Source of the DNA: Earliella scabrosa
Taxonomy: Eukaryota; Basidiomycota; Agaricomycetes; Polyporales; Polyporaceae
Reading direction: 5' to 3'
Assembly (NCBI GenBank): GCA_022605405.1
Contig: JABYQQ010000004.1
Span: 930,001 to 994,000, forward strand
Length of the DNA stretch: 64,000 nucleotides
Positions within the stretch are counted from its first letter, which is position 1. Each line of letters starts with the position of its first letter. A program made the translations under genes and the position numbers. Below are positions 33,819-44,637 of the stretch, one piece after another. Below the pieces are notes generated by a model that had not been told where the DNA came from, searched no databases, and worked only from the letters and a program-made list of their open reading frames with translations.

Positions 33819-35974
33819 TTACCGACGCGACCGTCTCTCGTAAACCTTTCGGAATGCTTTCCATAGACCTGACGGAGTTCGACCATGAGCAACCCACCGC
33901 GCCATCGCCTGACTGTCGTCGCGACCAGCCAACCAAATATTCCAGTTTTCATTCAGAGTTGCGCGTTTCGGAGTGTGCCCAGGAAACGCGGTCGAAAATG
34001 CAATGCTGGTATCCACACCTTCGTGCAGAAGTTTCTCGTACGCCATGAAGCCGGCATGCATGTCGCACACATACCGCCAGGGCCAACCGGATTTAGAGGA
34101 TCCACGAGGCGCAGCGGATAAGTCCAATGGTCGGGACGAAGAAGATGTGTGCGAGGTGGAAGGGCCATCGGACGACTCGCGTGCAGTGTGGGCAGGGGGC
34201 GGCGCGGCATGGGATGCTAACAGAGATGGCAGGCGAGCAATCTCGGGAACGGGATCGGACACAGGGCCTTCGAAATCCCATGAGAGAGAAGGGGAGGAAT
34301 GCTTCTTGCGGGAGTATGCCAGATTGCGCTCGGAGAAAGAGGAAGATCGGGAGTGCGTCGGCGAAGGAGGAACAGAAGTCGAGGGAAATGTCATGTTGCC
34401 CCAATCTGAGCCACTTGCAAAAGAGCCGGGAGTGGAACGTCCGGAATGAGAAGTCGGTGGAGGGAAACCCTCGGGGGACAATGTGCGACGGGTCTTGGGA
34501 GTTGGAAGTCGCGCGCGCGAGGTCTGTGGGGTACGAGCCATGCGTGAAGGGGTGCCTGAGGCCGAGAGGACGAGAGGTGGACTGTCAAGTCTGGTGGCGG
34601 GTGGGGAGAGGGAAGGAGGGGACGATGCAGCGCGCTTGGTACCTTCCCGCAACGACAAGGGCATACCGGGCCCATGGGTCACGCCCTCAGAGCGGAACAG
34701 CAGGTCTCCAACCAGAAGTACATTGAGACGAGGACTGGAGCTTGACTGCTCAATCCATCGATAACGCCGTTTGTCGAAAAATTGGAAGAAAGCAGTGTCT
34801 GCATTGAAACGTTGCACACAATGAGGAGAATCCTTGGGATGGAACCAAGGATGGAAGGGGGCGACGACATCAGCATAGATAGGCATCTCGTCGTTCTGAG
34901 CAGGCCAAAAATGAGCGAGCGGATGCCGAGAGATGACGGTGAACATACCTGAGTCCACCATGTCAAGCTAACAGATTTCTTTTGCTCTGCCGCAATGCTC
35001 TCCAGCTGAAGGGCTTGCTCGGCCTTGCGCACAGACTCGAGATCAGACTGGACGAGACGATGGTCGTAGCTCGGCGTCACAGATAACGCGTACTCCTTCT
35101 CCACGGGACGCTGCTGATCGTGAGACTGATCTTGGCTCTGCTTACGTTTGCCTTTCGCCCGAGTGCCTTTGCTGCTACCCTCCTGCCGCCTCTGCGAGCG
35201 CGACCCAGCTGCTTTGACCTTGTTGTCCACTTTCTCCCGAGATTGCGCCGTTGATTTTCGAGTCACGCGCCGTGGAGGTTCGTCCTCTGCATCCCTCTGG
35301 GGCTCTGTCATGCGAACCAGATCGTCAGACCACTTGAAAGAGAATCATTATCTAACCCAACATACCATCGCCAGAGCTGTGTGAATGTTGATGAGAGGGA
35401 GACTGCGGCGAGCGCGGAGGTGACTGAACATCAGCGTAGGCTGAGATGCCAAATAGTTAGCATCAAGGCAGAGGGACACTCGAAAACGTGCGTACACTGT
35501 CCCGCAGCTTTCTGATGCTCGCCAACCGCACAGCGGCGCAAACCAGCGGTCTTGTGGTGGGTATAGCCGCAACAGGATTTACACAGGCCAAACATACACC
35601 CCATGTTGACCGCCTGACTGCGTCCGGCATTGACACACAGCCACCCCTTGCACGTCGCTCGCGGAGCACCCTTCGGAGGCTTCCCTCGCTCCCTGTCATC
35701 CAGCCATCGGTAGTACGTGCAACGTTGCGGACGATCCTTTTGTGGGACGTTTCGTATGCACTACAGCGTCACAAGGCAGATGATAAATAGCGTGACAAAT
35801 GATGCATTTAACAAGTCAACTTACGTGCTCATACCATCGGTGGAGATTGTCGGGATCTCCTAGGCCATTGCAGAGGATGGGAACGGTGACGAAGCCGCTA
35901 TCACAGCGAGGACAGGGAGTAAGATGTGGGAGAAGAGTAGATATGTCTGCAGGGAGTGGCGCGACAGGATCCAT
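33819..35974 (-). CDS. Agaricomycete-specific hypothetical protein with N-terminal zinc-ribbon-like cysteines, 643 aa
   Basis: Five exons splice cleanly: 35974-35825, 35760-35498, 35423-35366, 35332-34949 and 34895-33819 (TAA). The N-terminus has PCPRCDSGF, GDPDNLHRWYEHC and a cysteine-rich block (CKGWLCVN, CMFGLCKSCCGYTH). The middle is basic (KGKRKQSQDQ) and then reads SVSLTWWTQNDEMPIYADVV and FHPWFHPKDSP with FFQFFDKRRYRWIE. A long Ser/Pro-rich segment precedes a conserved C-terminal block, WPWRYVCDMHAGF to GRTPSGLWKAF. This layout is one I associate with a multi-copy Agaricomycete family of unknown role. All joins are in frame, so this copy appears intact. Confidence 0.68.
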
Positions 35975-36589
35975 GTGTGAAGTTGATTAAGGGTGTCAGA
36001 GAAGTAAAAGAGGAATATATGGTGTGAACGGCACAGGATGCAAATGGGAAGAGGAGGGGAAGGGAAGGCAAGCCTGCTGGTCGCAGACTGACCTAGATAA
36101 ATGGGCACCCCGCTAGTGTCCAGCGTAGGTGATCGAACACTGCGCGTGATCGAATACTGGGGACCAGATTTTCCGGAGAAAGTATCTAACACCACAACCT
36201 AGGTACCAACGGTTTCGGCGCGGCGGCACAGATTGCAACAGCTTGTGTAAGCCTGGTGATGGAGCCGCTTTACGGTGCAACATAGTGCAGAAAGAGGATC
36301 GACTGTGCAAGGTGGCAGCACAACACCAGTGCTGCACCTCAAAATATTGTGGTAACTTGCATCGAAGGGATAGACATGCTACTAATAGAACAAAGACTCA
36401 AGATCCCGCCACGTCAAACTGAGGAGACTGAGGTATATGCGCTGCTGGATCAACACGCAACACAGAAGCCGCCGCGCAAACGCGGAGTGGGACTGGACTC
36501 TGCAGCGGTCCCGCCGTGCGCCCGGCATGAGGTAACATGTGCCACTGCGGCATGAATGGGGAAGCTGAGTTGAGCAGCGGAAACGTAAG
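35975..36589. other. Intergenic, no gene seen
   Basis: Upstream of the zinc-ribbon hypothetical gene and before the 406-bp repeat field. No coding signal on either strand. Confidence 0.4.
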
Positions 36590-38420
36590 GAAGCTGGGGC
36601 GGCCCTGGACAGTCGAGCAGTCCCGCACCGTGAAAGGCTGACCAGGGTGGTGCGGGACGGGACAGGTCCATGCGGCACGGCCGAGCGCGGTGCGCGACGG
36701 ACCAGTCGAGCTGTCCCGCGCCGCACAGGACTGATGAGGGTGGTGCGGGACGGGAGAGTTGAACCGTGCCGCACTGCATGATATCTGAGGTAGTACAAGG
36801 GTGGTGCGGTACGGACGAGGACGGTGCGGGACGGAACAGTCAAGCAGTCCCACACCGTGAAAAGCTACGGACGAGCGCGGTGCGGGACGGGACAGTGCAG
36901 CAGTCCCGCACCGCTTGTCGACTGCTCAACTGTGCCATGCGGTACGGATGAGGGCGGTGCGCGACGGACCAGTCGAGCAGTCCCGCGGCGCGGGTCCAGG
37001 AGGACGAGGGCGGTGCGGGAGGGAACAGTCAAGCAGTCCCGCCCCGCATGTGGTCTGCGGTAGTACAAGGGCCATGCGGTACTCACCGAGCGCGGTGCGG
37101 GACGGAACAGTCGAGCAGTCCCGCGGCGCGCAGGCCTGAGGAGGGTGGTGCCGGAACGGGAGAGTTGAACCGTGCCGCACCGCATGACATCTGAGGTAGT
37201 GCAAGGGTGATGCGGTACGGACGAGGACGGTGCGGGACGGAACAGTCAAGCAGTCCCACACCGTGAAAAGCTACAGACGAGCGCGGTGCGGGACGGGACA
37301 GTGCAGCAGTCCCGCACCGCTTGTCGACTGCTCAACTGTGCCATGCGGTACGGATGAGGGCGGTGCGCGACGGACCAGTCGAGCAGTCCCGCGGCGCGGG
37401 TCCAGGAGGACGAGGGCGGTGCGGGAGGGAACAGTCAAGCAGTCCCGCCCCGCATGTGGTCTGCGGTAGTACAAGGGCCATGCGGTACTCACCGAGCGCG
37501 GTGCGGGACGGAACAGTCGAGCAGTCCCGCGGCGCGCAGGCCTGAGGAGGGTGGTGCCGGAACGGGAGAGTTGAACCGTGCCGCACCGCATGACATCTGA
37601 GGTAGTGCAAGGGTGATGCGGTACGGACGAGGACGGTGCGGGACGGAACAGTCAAGCAGTCCCACACCGTGAAAAGCTACGGACGAGCGCGGTGCGGGAC
37701 GGGACAGTGCAGCAGTCCCGCACCGCTTGTCGACTGCTCAACTGTGCCATGCGGTACGGATGAGGGCGGTGCGGGACGGACCAGTCGAGCAGTCCCGCGG
37801 CGCGGGTCCAGGAGGACGAGGGCGGTGCGGGAGGGAACAGTCGAGCAGTCCCGCGGCGCGCAGGCCTGAGGAGGGTGGTGCGGGACGGGACAGTCCAGGA
37901 GTGCGGCGCCGCATGTCGTCTGAGGTAGTACAAGGGCCATGCGGTACAGACGACCGCGGTGCGGGACGGAACAGTCCAGGTATGGCGCGCCGCATGTCCT
38001 CTGAGGTAGTACAAGGGCCATGCGGTATGGACGAGCCCGGTGCGCGACGGAACAGTCAAGCAGTCGTCGAGCAGCCCCTCACCGCATGTCGTTTGAGGTA
38101 GTACCAGGGCCATGCAGGAGGGACGAGGGCGGTGCGGGACGTGACAGTGCAGGAACCCCGCACCGCACAGCGAGTGAGGGTGATGCAGTACTAGGGACAA
38201 GCGGCGCTGCACGGGGTTGTACCAGTAGTGGAGGTTGTGATGGTCGGACAGCGGTGCGACAGTCAATGGTCTATAGGTCCCACCTGGGAAGTCTCGCCCC
38301 GCATGTCGTTGAAGGTAGTACCAGAACAATGCGATACTGACGAGTGCGGTGCATGACGTGACAGTACAAGAACCCCGCGCCGCACGTCGGGTGAGGTGGA
38401 CCCAGTACTAGGAATGAGCG
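36590..38420. repeat. Satellite field with a 406-bp higher-order unit
   Basis: Short units built on GGTGCGGGACGG-AACAGTC-AGCAGTCCCGC repeat every 70-80 bp. They are arranged into a 406-bp higher-order unit: blocks near 36742-37147, 37148-37553 and 37554-37860 are almost identical (the same 79-codon stretch begins at 36824, 37230 and 37636, with one or two changes). Decayed units flank both sides to about 38420. The near identity implies recent unequal exchange, or an assembly-sensitive region. No gene is present. Confidence 0.88.
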
Positions 38421-38873
38421 GCGCTGCATAGGAGGGTGCGTATTGGGGAATAGTTAGAAGGGTAATAAGTACTTACTGGACTGGAAGGCCTACGACGCGT
38501 GGATAGATTACGGCATATCAATGCAAATGGCATAGAGTAAGTAGGTGGCAAGAGATGTTGACTACAAAACGATTACAGAGGTCAACAGAAGGTGCCGTTG
38601 ACTGATTATTATGCGGGGTGCAATGGCTGACGGTGATTGATGGGGAGATCGGATCAACAGTGTCTCGGGGAAATCCGCCAAATCCGCCGGATCCGCCGGA
38701 CATCCGCCAAATCCGGCGGATGATGCCCGGAAACGCAGATAAATTGTGTGGCTCAGACGCCGGCTGCCGGCGCTACGGTATGATGTGGTGCATTGCCGCG
38801 GGGCCCCATAACTGCGCCGCGCCACCGCGTACCCCTATATACTTACCTCTCCTTGCCGTTCTCTCTCATCATC
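38421..38873. other. Intergenic with inverted 9-mer array; TATA-like site
   Basis: At 38670-38723 lie about five units of ATCCGCCAA/ATCCGCCGG, the reverse complement of the 18640-18693 array. A CCCTATATACTTACC sequence at about 38831 lies some 40 bp before the next start codon and could be a TATA box. Confidence 0.55.
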
Positions 38874-40062
38874 ATGGTCGAGATTCCAAGCAAGAAACGC
38901 AAACCGTCCACCTCTTCTGATGCTGAAACCGAAGACACTGCATCGCCCGGAATAGAGCTTGTGGATCAAGACAAGCAAACAATTGAGATCGTCAACGAAC
39001 TCACAGACACACTCACGAAGATCAAGGTAGATGCCAATAGTCCGTTTCAGAAACATGCGTTAACAGTTTATGGAATCGAAAGCACTGCCTCGTCACCTCA
39101 TGTACCGATAGAACGCTGAAACTGGTCGGGATCGTCCCCGATGCCTCTGAAATATTGCCACTGCTTTCCTACGGCATCGAACGGGCTCGTCCTTACAGTG
39201 ATGAGCTCGCTGACTACGCAGCACCATACCGCGCCATGATGCCAAACGGTGCCTCCATCTCGTCTGACGAATTCGAGAATATGTACCGCTCTGCACAGCG
39301 CTATGTTTCCGTCCTCGTGCGTCTCCCGCTTCTTCTGTCGTACTAACTGTACTAAGGCGCTTGACCCAGGAGGAAGGTGGACGCCGGATGCACGTCTACC
39401 CGTTCCTCCTCCGTGTGGCCGCAATGCTAGAAGCCAGCGGGCACTTGCTCATCTTCCCCAACTACACAATACCCAGCACCCAGCTCCGTGGACCGGACGA
39501 GGCACGCACCGTGCAATTAACACTTGATTACCTCCTTGTGCTGCTCCCCAAAACCCAGAGGGCCGATGCTCGTAAGTCCCTCGGCGCGTCCTGTCACCGT
39601 GATCATGCCGGTGACCGCATCATGCTATCCATGTCGCGTCAGACATCGTCCTGCAAGAAGGCGCGGACGTCGCACTTCGACGCGCGAACGGGTTTGCAAT
39701 CGTACAGGCCAAGCCGCCTCCGAGCGGGCCCTGGTATCTGACGGATGCATGGCGTGAAGGACTCCTGGCGGTGGCCGCCCTCGCAAAGCAGCACAGGTGC
39801 GTCGCTGGGGTTCGCGGTCTGCGTTGGTGCTGAACCTTGAACGCTATGCAGGCTGCCGATCATGCACGGCGCCGTGACGAACGGGATCATGTGGCAATTC
39901 TTCACGTTCACGCCCAAGCCTAACGGCGTTGGAGGTACCTACCTACGATCCGTACCGGTGGACGCCTCGTGGAGTTTGAACTCGAGAGCCGTACTCACTG
40001 GTATCTTGAAGGATATGGTGCGTGTCCATGATGCAGATGTGTCAATCGTGTTCGGCTCATAG
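38874..40062 (+). CDS. Hypothetical protein, possibly PD-(D/E)XK-like, multi-exon
   Basis: ATG at 38874 (CATCATGGTC). The exons run about 38874-39058, 39112-39316, 39357-39569, 39653-39808 and 39852-40062 (TAG). The first is hydrophilic (PSKKRKPSTSSD). Later parts read PDASEILPLLSYGIERARPY, RRMHVYPFLLRVAAML, VQLTLDYLLVLLPKTQRAD, RRANGFAIVQAKPPPSGPW and LPIMHGAVTNGIMWQFFTF. The order (D-containing strand, xAK, helix, then a TNG-x-WxF strand) resembles the restriction-endonuclease-like proteins common in mushrooms, where the motif is usually EAK or EVK; here it reads QAK. Two joins (near 39058 and 39316-39357) do not fall on consensus sites in phase, so minor damage or a different exon choice is possible. 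Confidence 0.5.
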
Positions 40063-40329
40063 CGTGCCCTCCCTCCACTGATGTGTAGATCGAAAGTGCA
40101 TCAGCGGTGGTCAGAATGCCCGATCAAGCTGTCGGTGCCCCGGCGCAAAATGCTTGACCGGGTGGGTCGCCGTCTTCTGTGTATTTGTATCTTTTCGTCG
40201 ACTAGCAGTGACACGCGCAGTTACAAGTTGTACGTTGTACTCCCTTAATTGTCGTAATGGGATGGTGTATGCTAAGTCGCCATAGAGTATCTCGGCCGAA
40301 CTATCACATTTCACAAGCTATAAGGTGAC

Positions 40330-40668
40330 TCATGGCCAGAAACACTCATTCAAGTTCATGTACCGGTCTCGATCGAGGTGTCCGTGAGTGCTCTCGAGTT
40401 TCCCGATTGCCTCAACCGCGGCTGCAAATATATCCTCCAGGCCTCGGACCGGCGCCCATTTTTTCAGGTGCACGTCAACATAACCGATCTGGAACTGTCA
40501 CCCAACGCCGAGGATCCACGCGCAGGCGGGTTGGATCAGTACCGGTGCGCGGTACGAGTCAGACAACACTCGGGTGCACACTGGCACAATCCCCCGGACG
40601 CGCATCCACTCGTCCCCGCTCGACCTGAAACAAAGTCTACTGTATGTTACAAGGTCGCAGCGCTTTGA
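40330..40668 (+). other. Coding-like fragment without start codon
   Basis: An open frame reads TLIQVHVPVSIEV, EFPDCLNRGCKYIL and FFQVHVNITDLELSPNAEDP before a TGA. The composition is protein-like, but there is no ATG and no clear acceptor. Probably a relic exon of an unknown gene. Confidence 0.3.
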
Positions 40669-41128
40669 TTGTTCTAGCTTCTCCTGATATTCAATGCGCT
40701 AGAGTGTACAGGGGCGACATCACGGCGTGAATACATCCACTCATTGATACGAGCGTTCAGTAGTAGGGAGTGACTCTCAGACTGTGGGTGCATTCACGGC
40801 CTCTATGTACGCGCCTGAGGAGTCAGGAGTCTGATTGAAGATCTACCGGTACGTCGAATGGGACTAACCATTGACCAGTACAACGTCCCGGTCGTGAGAC
40901 CGTCCCAGGGATCAGACCATTCAATCTACCATACGGACCGCAGGTGGAGAGAGGACCAGACACAGTGATGAGTGCATCAAGGAGAACTCGCCAACAATCT
41001 TGGATTAGACCAATCGAGGGTCAGGGTCCGGGACACAACGTGTTCAGATACAGGTTCCGTTCACAACAGGGCAAGGTCTCAACGTCCTTGTCACACCTGT
41101 TCTCTTCGTCAATCTACACACTCGTACT
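40669..41128. other. Intergenic, border between accessory and conserved blocks
   Basis: No gene seen. It contains the 3' flank of the carnitine acetyltransferase gene. Confidence 0.4.
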
Positions 41129-43440
41129 CTAGAGCTTCGACTTGCTCGCGCCCCGGTTCGCAAACAAGTCGTGCATGTCCTTCGCCGCGCGCTGCAGCTC
41201 CTCGCAGAACTCGTTGTTCGGCATCTCCGTGCGCGACGTGACGGTGAACTGCAAGAAGTCGTCGAACCCGGACGTGTATGCCACGCCGAACCCGTCCGGC
41301 ACAACCTCGCCCCAGCCGTACGGCCCAAAGTTCTTCGTGTAGATCGCGGACGTGCTCAGCACCCAGTAGCTCGAGCGCTTCACCACCGGGTGCGAGAACA
41401 CCTCGGGCATTTGCTCGCCCTCCTTCACCGACATCTTCAGGCCTGCGAGTGGAGGAGATTAGCTTCGTCGGCTTGAAGACCGCGAGGAGAACTACTCACC
41501 GAGTAGATGGCGGTCGATACCGCGCGCGTTACCAGCCGCACGCGCGTCCGAGCCATGCTTCTTGATCGCGTTCCGGAACAGCTCCATCCGCCGCTCCGCA
41601 CCCGCGCTCTCGTCGTCCATGCTCGCGACCCACGCGTCCGACTCTGCGCTCACGACGCGGATCGCCTCCGTCCGGCCCTTGAGGAACTTGCGCGTCGACG
41701 CCGCCTCGTACGTCCCGCCCTGTCGCTTCCAGCCCTTCGCGCGCAGCAGGCGCGCGTACGCCAGCTGGATGATCATCTGCGTCCAGCCATCGGGCGAGAC
41801 CCCGAACGCCTTCACCGCCGCCTTGCCGTACGGTGTGCGCACGACATTCAGGGTCTGCGAGTTGATGAGCGCCACTGCGGCCTCGGTCGCGACATTCATC
41901 GCCCGCTCCGTCTCGGTCGAGATGTTCCAGTCGAGCGGCTCGGGGAGCGCGCCGCTCGTCGTCGAGTGTAGAGGAGAGTTGCCCGAGGTCGCAAAGTCCT
42001 TCGCGGCGATCAGGTCCAGAACCCGGTCGCACATCGTCGCCGTTGGCGTGCCGTCCATGACAGAATGCTCGCCGACGAAGCCCGCCTTGCCGTTGGCGAG
42101 AACGACGAACTGGCAGGGCTTGTCCATCCACCGGTTGCGCAAACCGAGCTGCGGTTGGGCGTTGGGGGCGCCCGGCTGGGGTGGTGGGACGACGGCGCCG
42201 TGCCATAGAACGCGGGAGTGCTCCACTAGCCCGTTCGCAGACTCGGTGTCGAGACAGAGGACGAAGGCGGACGAGTGAATGGTGTTCAGGATGTGGGCGT
42301 TGTGCGGGTCGGAAGCGAGATGTTGGAAATCCTAGACGCACGTCAGGACACAGGACTTGCCTGCTAGACCAGAACACGCACCTTGGCCCAGACATCGCGG
42401 TTGGACGCGGTCAACACGCCGACCCCAGGGTACTCGTGGGTCGTATTGTCGTAGATGTGCTGGATTTGCCTGGAAGTCCCGCAGATGAGCTCGGGGATAG
42501 CCATGATTCTTGGGCAACGCTACCTCTGGAGCTCGTCGAGGGAGAGCAGCTTGCCGTCCTGCCATGGCTCAAGCTTCCAGACGCGTCCGCGGTGGAGCAC
42601 AACGACATGACCGGATCGCCCGTTGTCGCCTGCTTTTGCGTGAGAGACAGACCAGTCGAGTCCAGGGCCAGGGATGCGACAGCAATCAAACATCCACCTA
42701 CATGCACATGCGACGATGCTCAATTAGGGTCCTCGTGCGTTGAACCAACTGACATACCTCCAGGTGTCCATGCATATAGGGCCCTCCTTCGTCGCCTCGG
42801 GGGGTACCTGTCCAAGCTTGTACTGTTCGCGGAACGTCATGACGGCGCGGACGAGGGATGCAGCTCGATGTAGGGGGGTTTGAGGCAAGTGTGCAGGGTG
42901 CTCCTTGAATCCGTCTGCGTCCATCTCAGGCGTGATGCTCAGAACGAAGGTTGCACAGACGACGTACAATAGTAGGAGACATTCACCACGACCTGTACAC
43001 AACATGAGCACCTTGCGTGGGCTACACGAAGTACTGACACTCACCGAGTCCCGGTAGCCCATGTACGCGCCATCGTCCCACCACTCCTCCAGCCAATGCA
43101 AGCGTCCCGGCTCGTCGCTGCGCTTCTGCAGGCGGTCCTGGAGCTCGCGTGCGTACTCGCTCGACGCGAACTGGTCCACGGCCTTGACGGCGTCCGCATA
43201 CTCTTGCTCCGACCACGCGATAGGCTTCAGGCTCTCTTTCAGCTTGCTCACCGTCTCTGCCAGCGCGGGCACTGGCAGCCGAGGCAGAGTTGATTGCCCC
43301 GCAAACGTCGGGCCGGAGAGCGGAGGCGGCGCGAGAGTCTTCCAGTTCGCCGGGCGCGTCGTGCTGAATGCAGAGCTCGACATCGTGCGCGATGCTGTCC
43401 AGGAGATGCGGGGTAACCTAGAGAGCTTGGAAGAGAACAT
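41129..43440 (-). CDS. CAT2: Carnitine O-acetyltransferase, mitochondrial and peroxisomal signals
   Basis: Transfers acetyl groups between CoA and carnitine so they can cross organelle membranes. Seven exons join perfectly: 43440-43045, 42992-42968 (25-nt microexon), 42914-42758, 42697-42524, 42469-42382, 42331-41500 and 41442-41129; 661 aa. Seen: an Arg/Ser-rich N-terminus without acidic residues (MFSSKLSRLPRISWTASRTM), fitting a mitochondrial presequence; WWDDGAYMGYRDS; VNVSYYYGF; CMDTWRWMFDCCRIPGP; the catalytic His region GEHSVMDGTPT; and the C-terminal SSYWVLSTSAIYTKNFGPYGWGEVVPDGFGV split over the family's acyl/carnitine pocket. The last three residues are SKL, a PTS1 peroxisomal signal. 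Yeast Cat2 is likewise dual-targeted; whether one transcript serves both here is not visible. An ATATATGCG stretch about 35 bp upstream could be a TATA box. Confidence 0.95.
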
Positions 43441-43689
43441 GGAGAATGTGGGGTAGCGTTTGGGGTGGAATAAAGCGCATATATGCGGTTCCGTCGACGT
43501 CCCGACTGACCGGTCGACCCACGTGAAAACCTGGTTGTAATCGCCTCACCCCCCATGATTTCGCGGTTGTTCAATCGACGTTCATCTTGAGTTGTTGCGC
43601 TGGAAGCAGATTACAACAGTTGGTTGGTGGGCAGAAAGGTATAGAGGTCGGATGGGAGCAAAACAGACCTGGGAAGGGATGCAAAAGAG

Positions 43690-43768
43690 CCGTGGCGTTG
43701 AGTCGAACCCGGGACCATTCAACGCGAACGCATATTACCACTAGACCATGACATCCCTCGTAGCACCA
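43690..43768 (-). other. tRNA-Glu-like relic
   Basis: The minus strand has TGGTCTAGTGGT (A box) and GGTCCCGGGTTCGACTC (T arm, B box), matching eukaryotic tRNA-Glu or tRNA-Asp. The 3' T-stem is broken (AACG instead of a CCGG-type strand) and no acceptor pairing forms. Probably a damaged tRNA or tRNA-derived fragment. Confidence 0.4.
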
Positions 43769-44040
43769 ATTCGGGCACGCCAACCCCCCTCGCCGATCAC
43801 ATATTCCTAGCCCTCACGCCTTCCCCGCTGTTTCCCACTCAGTGTCGTACCCTTCTCGTCATCAGGACTCTCACATGCCACCCCCTCCCCTTCTCGCTTC
43901 CCCCTCCAGTGTAGCGTTAGCACCATACACCATCGCACTGTACATTAGTAGTCTTAGAGTAGGATCGCGACAGTGGCAACTTCGGCCGTAGCCGGCCTCC
44001 GTGCCACTATAATCAATGATCATATCTATCTATCTATCTA
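43769..44040. other. Intergenic with (CTAT)n microsatellite
   Basis: No gene seen. An ATCT microsatellite at about 44021-44040 ends in the TA that borders the downstream MITE. Confidence 0.5.
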
Positions 44041-44637
44041 CAGCTGGTTGCATATTTGGTGGCCAAGCGCCGAATTGCACAGCGCACTTCGCGCATGAAA
44101 AAATAGAAAATCCATGTAGCGCAACTCGGTTTCGCTGTTCAGATTCATCTCTCAGGCAATGTCAGGGACTCGAACGAAGGCATATAGGCATTTCTGGGTG
44201 GAAAGACAATAAATCCATCAGTCTTTCATGTAGTCGTCGATGGGCGCCTAAAGACCCCCACGCAAAGCAGACCGTTGCAAAGCAATGGCTCCCTGAATAT
44301 CAACGGTATCGCATTGAGGGGACATCGAGAACGCTTCAGGATGTATTCAAGTCCTTTTGAGGGATTGGAAGTAGGCAACTGTGGCTTAACACTCTGTCAA
44401 AGGCTCTCAGCATTGGTGGATGACCTGGCTTCTGTAACTCCGCCATGTGACTAGATACGACAATTCGGAAAACGGAGGTACATCGGGCAGGCTAAAAGGT
44501 ATCTACATGTGCAGTTTCAAAGCCTCTGTATGAGTAACGAGGGAGGGGCTGAATTTTCTGATTTTCTTGATTTTCTTGCGTCGAAAGTGCGCGCGCGTCA
44601 GTCGGAGTTGGGCGGCCACCAAATATGCAATCAGCTG
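44041..44637. mobile_element. TA-flanked MITE, 597 bp, Tc1/mariner type
   Basis: Both ends carry a 24-bp terminal inverted repeat beginning CAGCTG-R-TTGCATATTTGG, with a single mismatch (44041-44064 and, on the other strand, 44637-44614). The element is bordered by TA on each side (44039-44040, 44638-44639), the target duplication of Tc1/mariner elements. Weaker inverted similarity continues inward (GCGCACTT followed by A-rich GAAAATC). No transposase frame is present, so it is non-autonomous. Confidence 0.85.

Noticed and set aside
36365..38340. Repeated identical small frames (79, 106 and 111 codons) at 406-bp spacing
   Set aside because: They are copies of the satellite unit, not a gene family; no start context or domain.
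41529..42395. 288-codon frame overlapping the carnitine acetyltransferase on the same strand and a 238-codon frame opposite
   Set aside because: Shadow frames of a GC-rich exon; the real frame has the full family signature.
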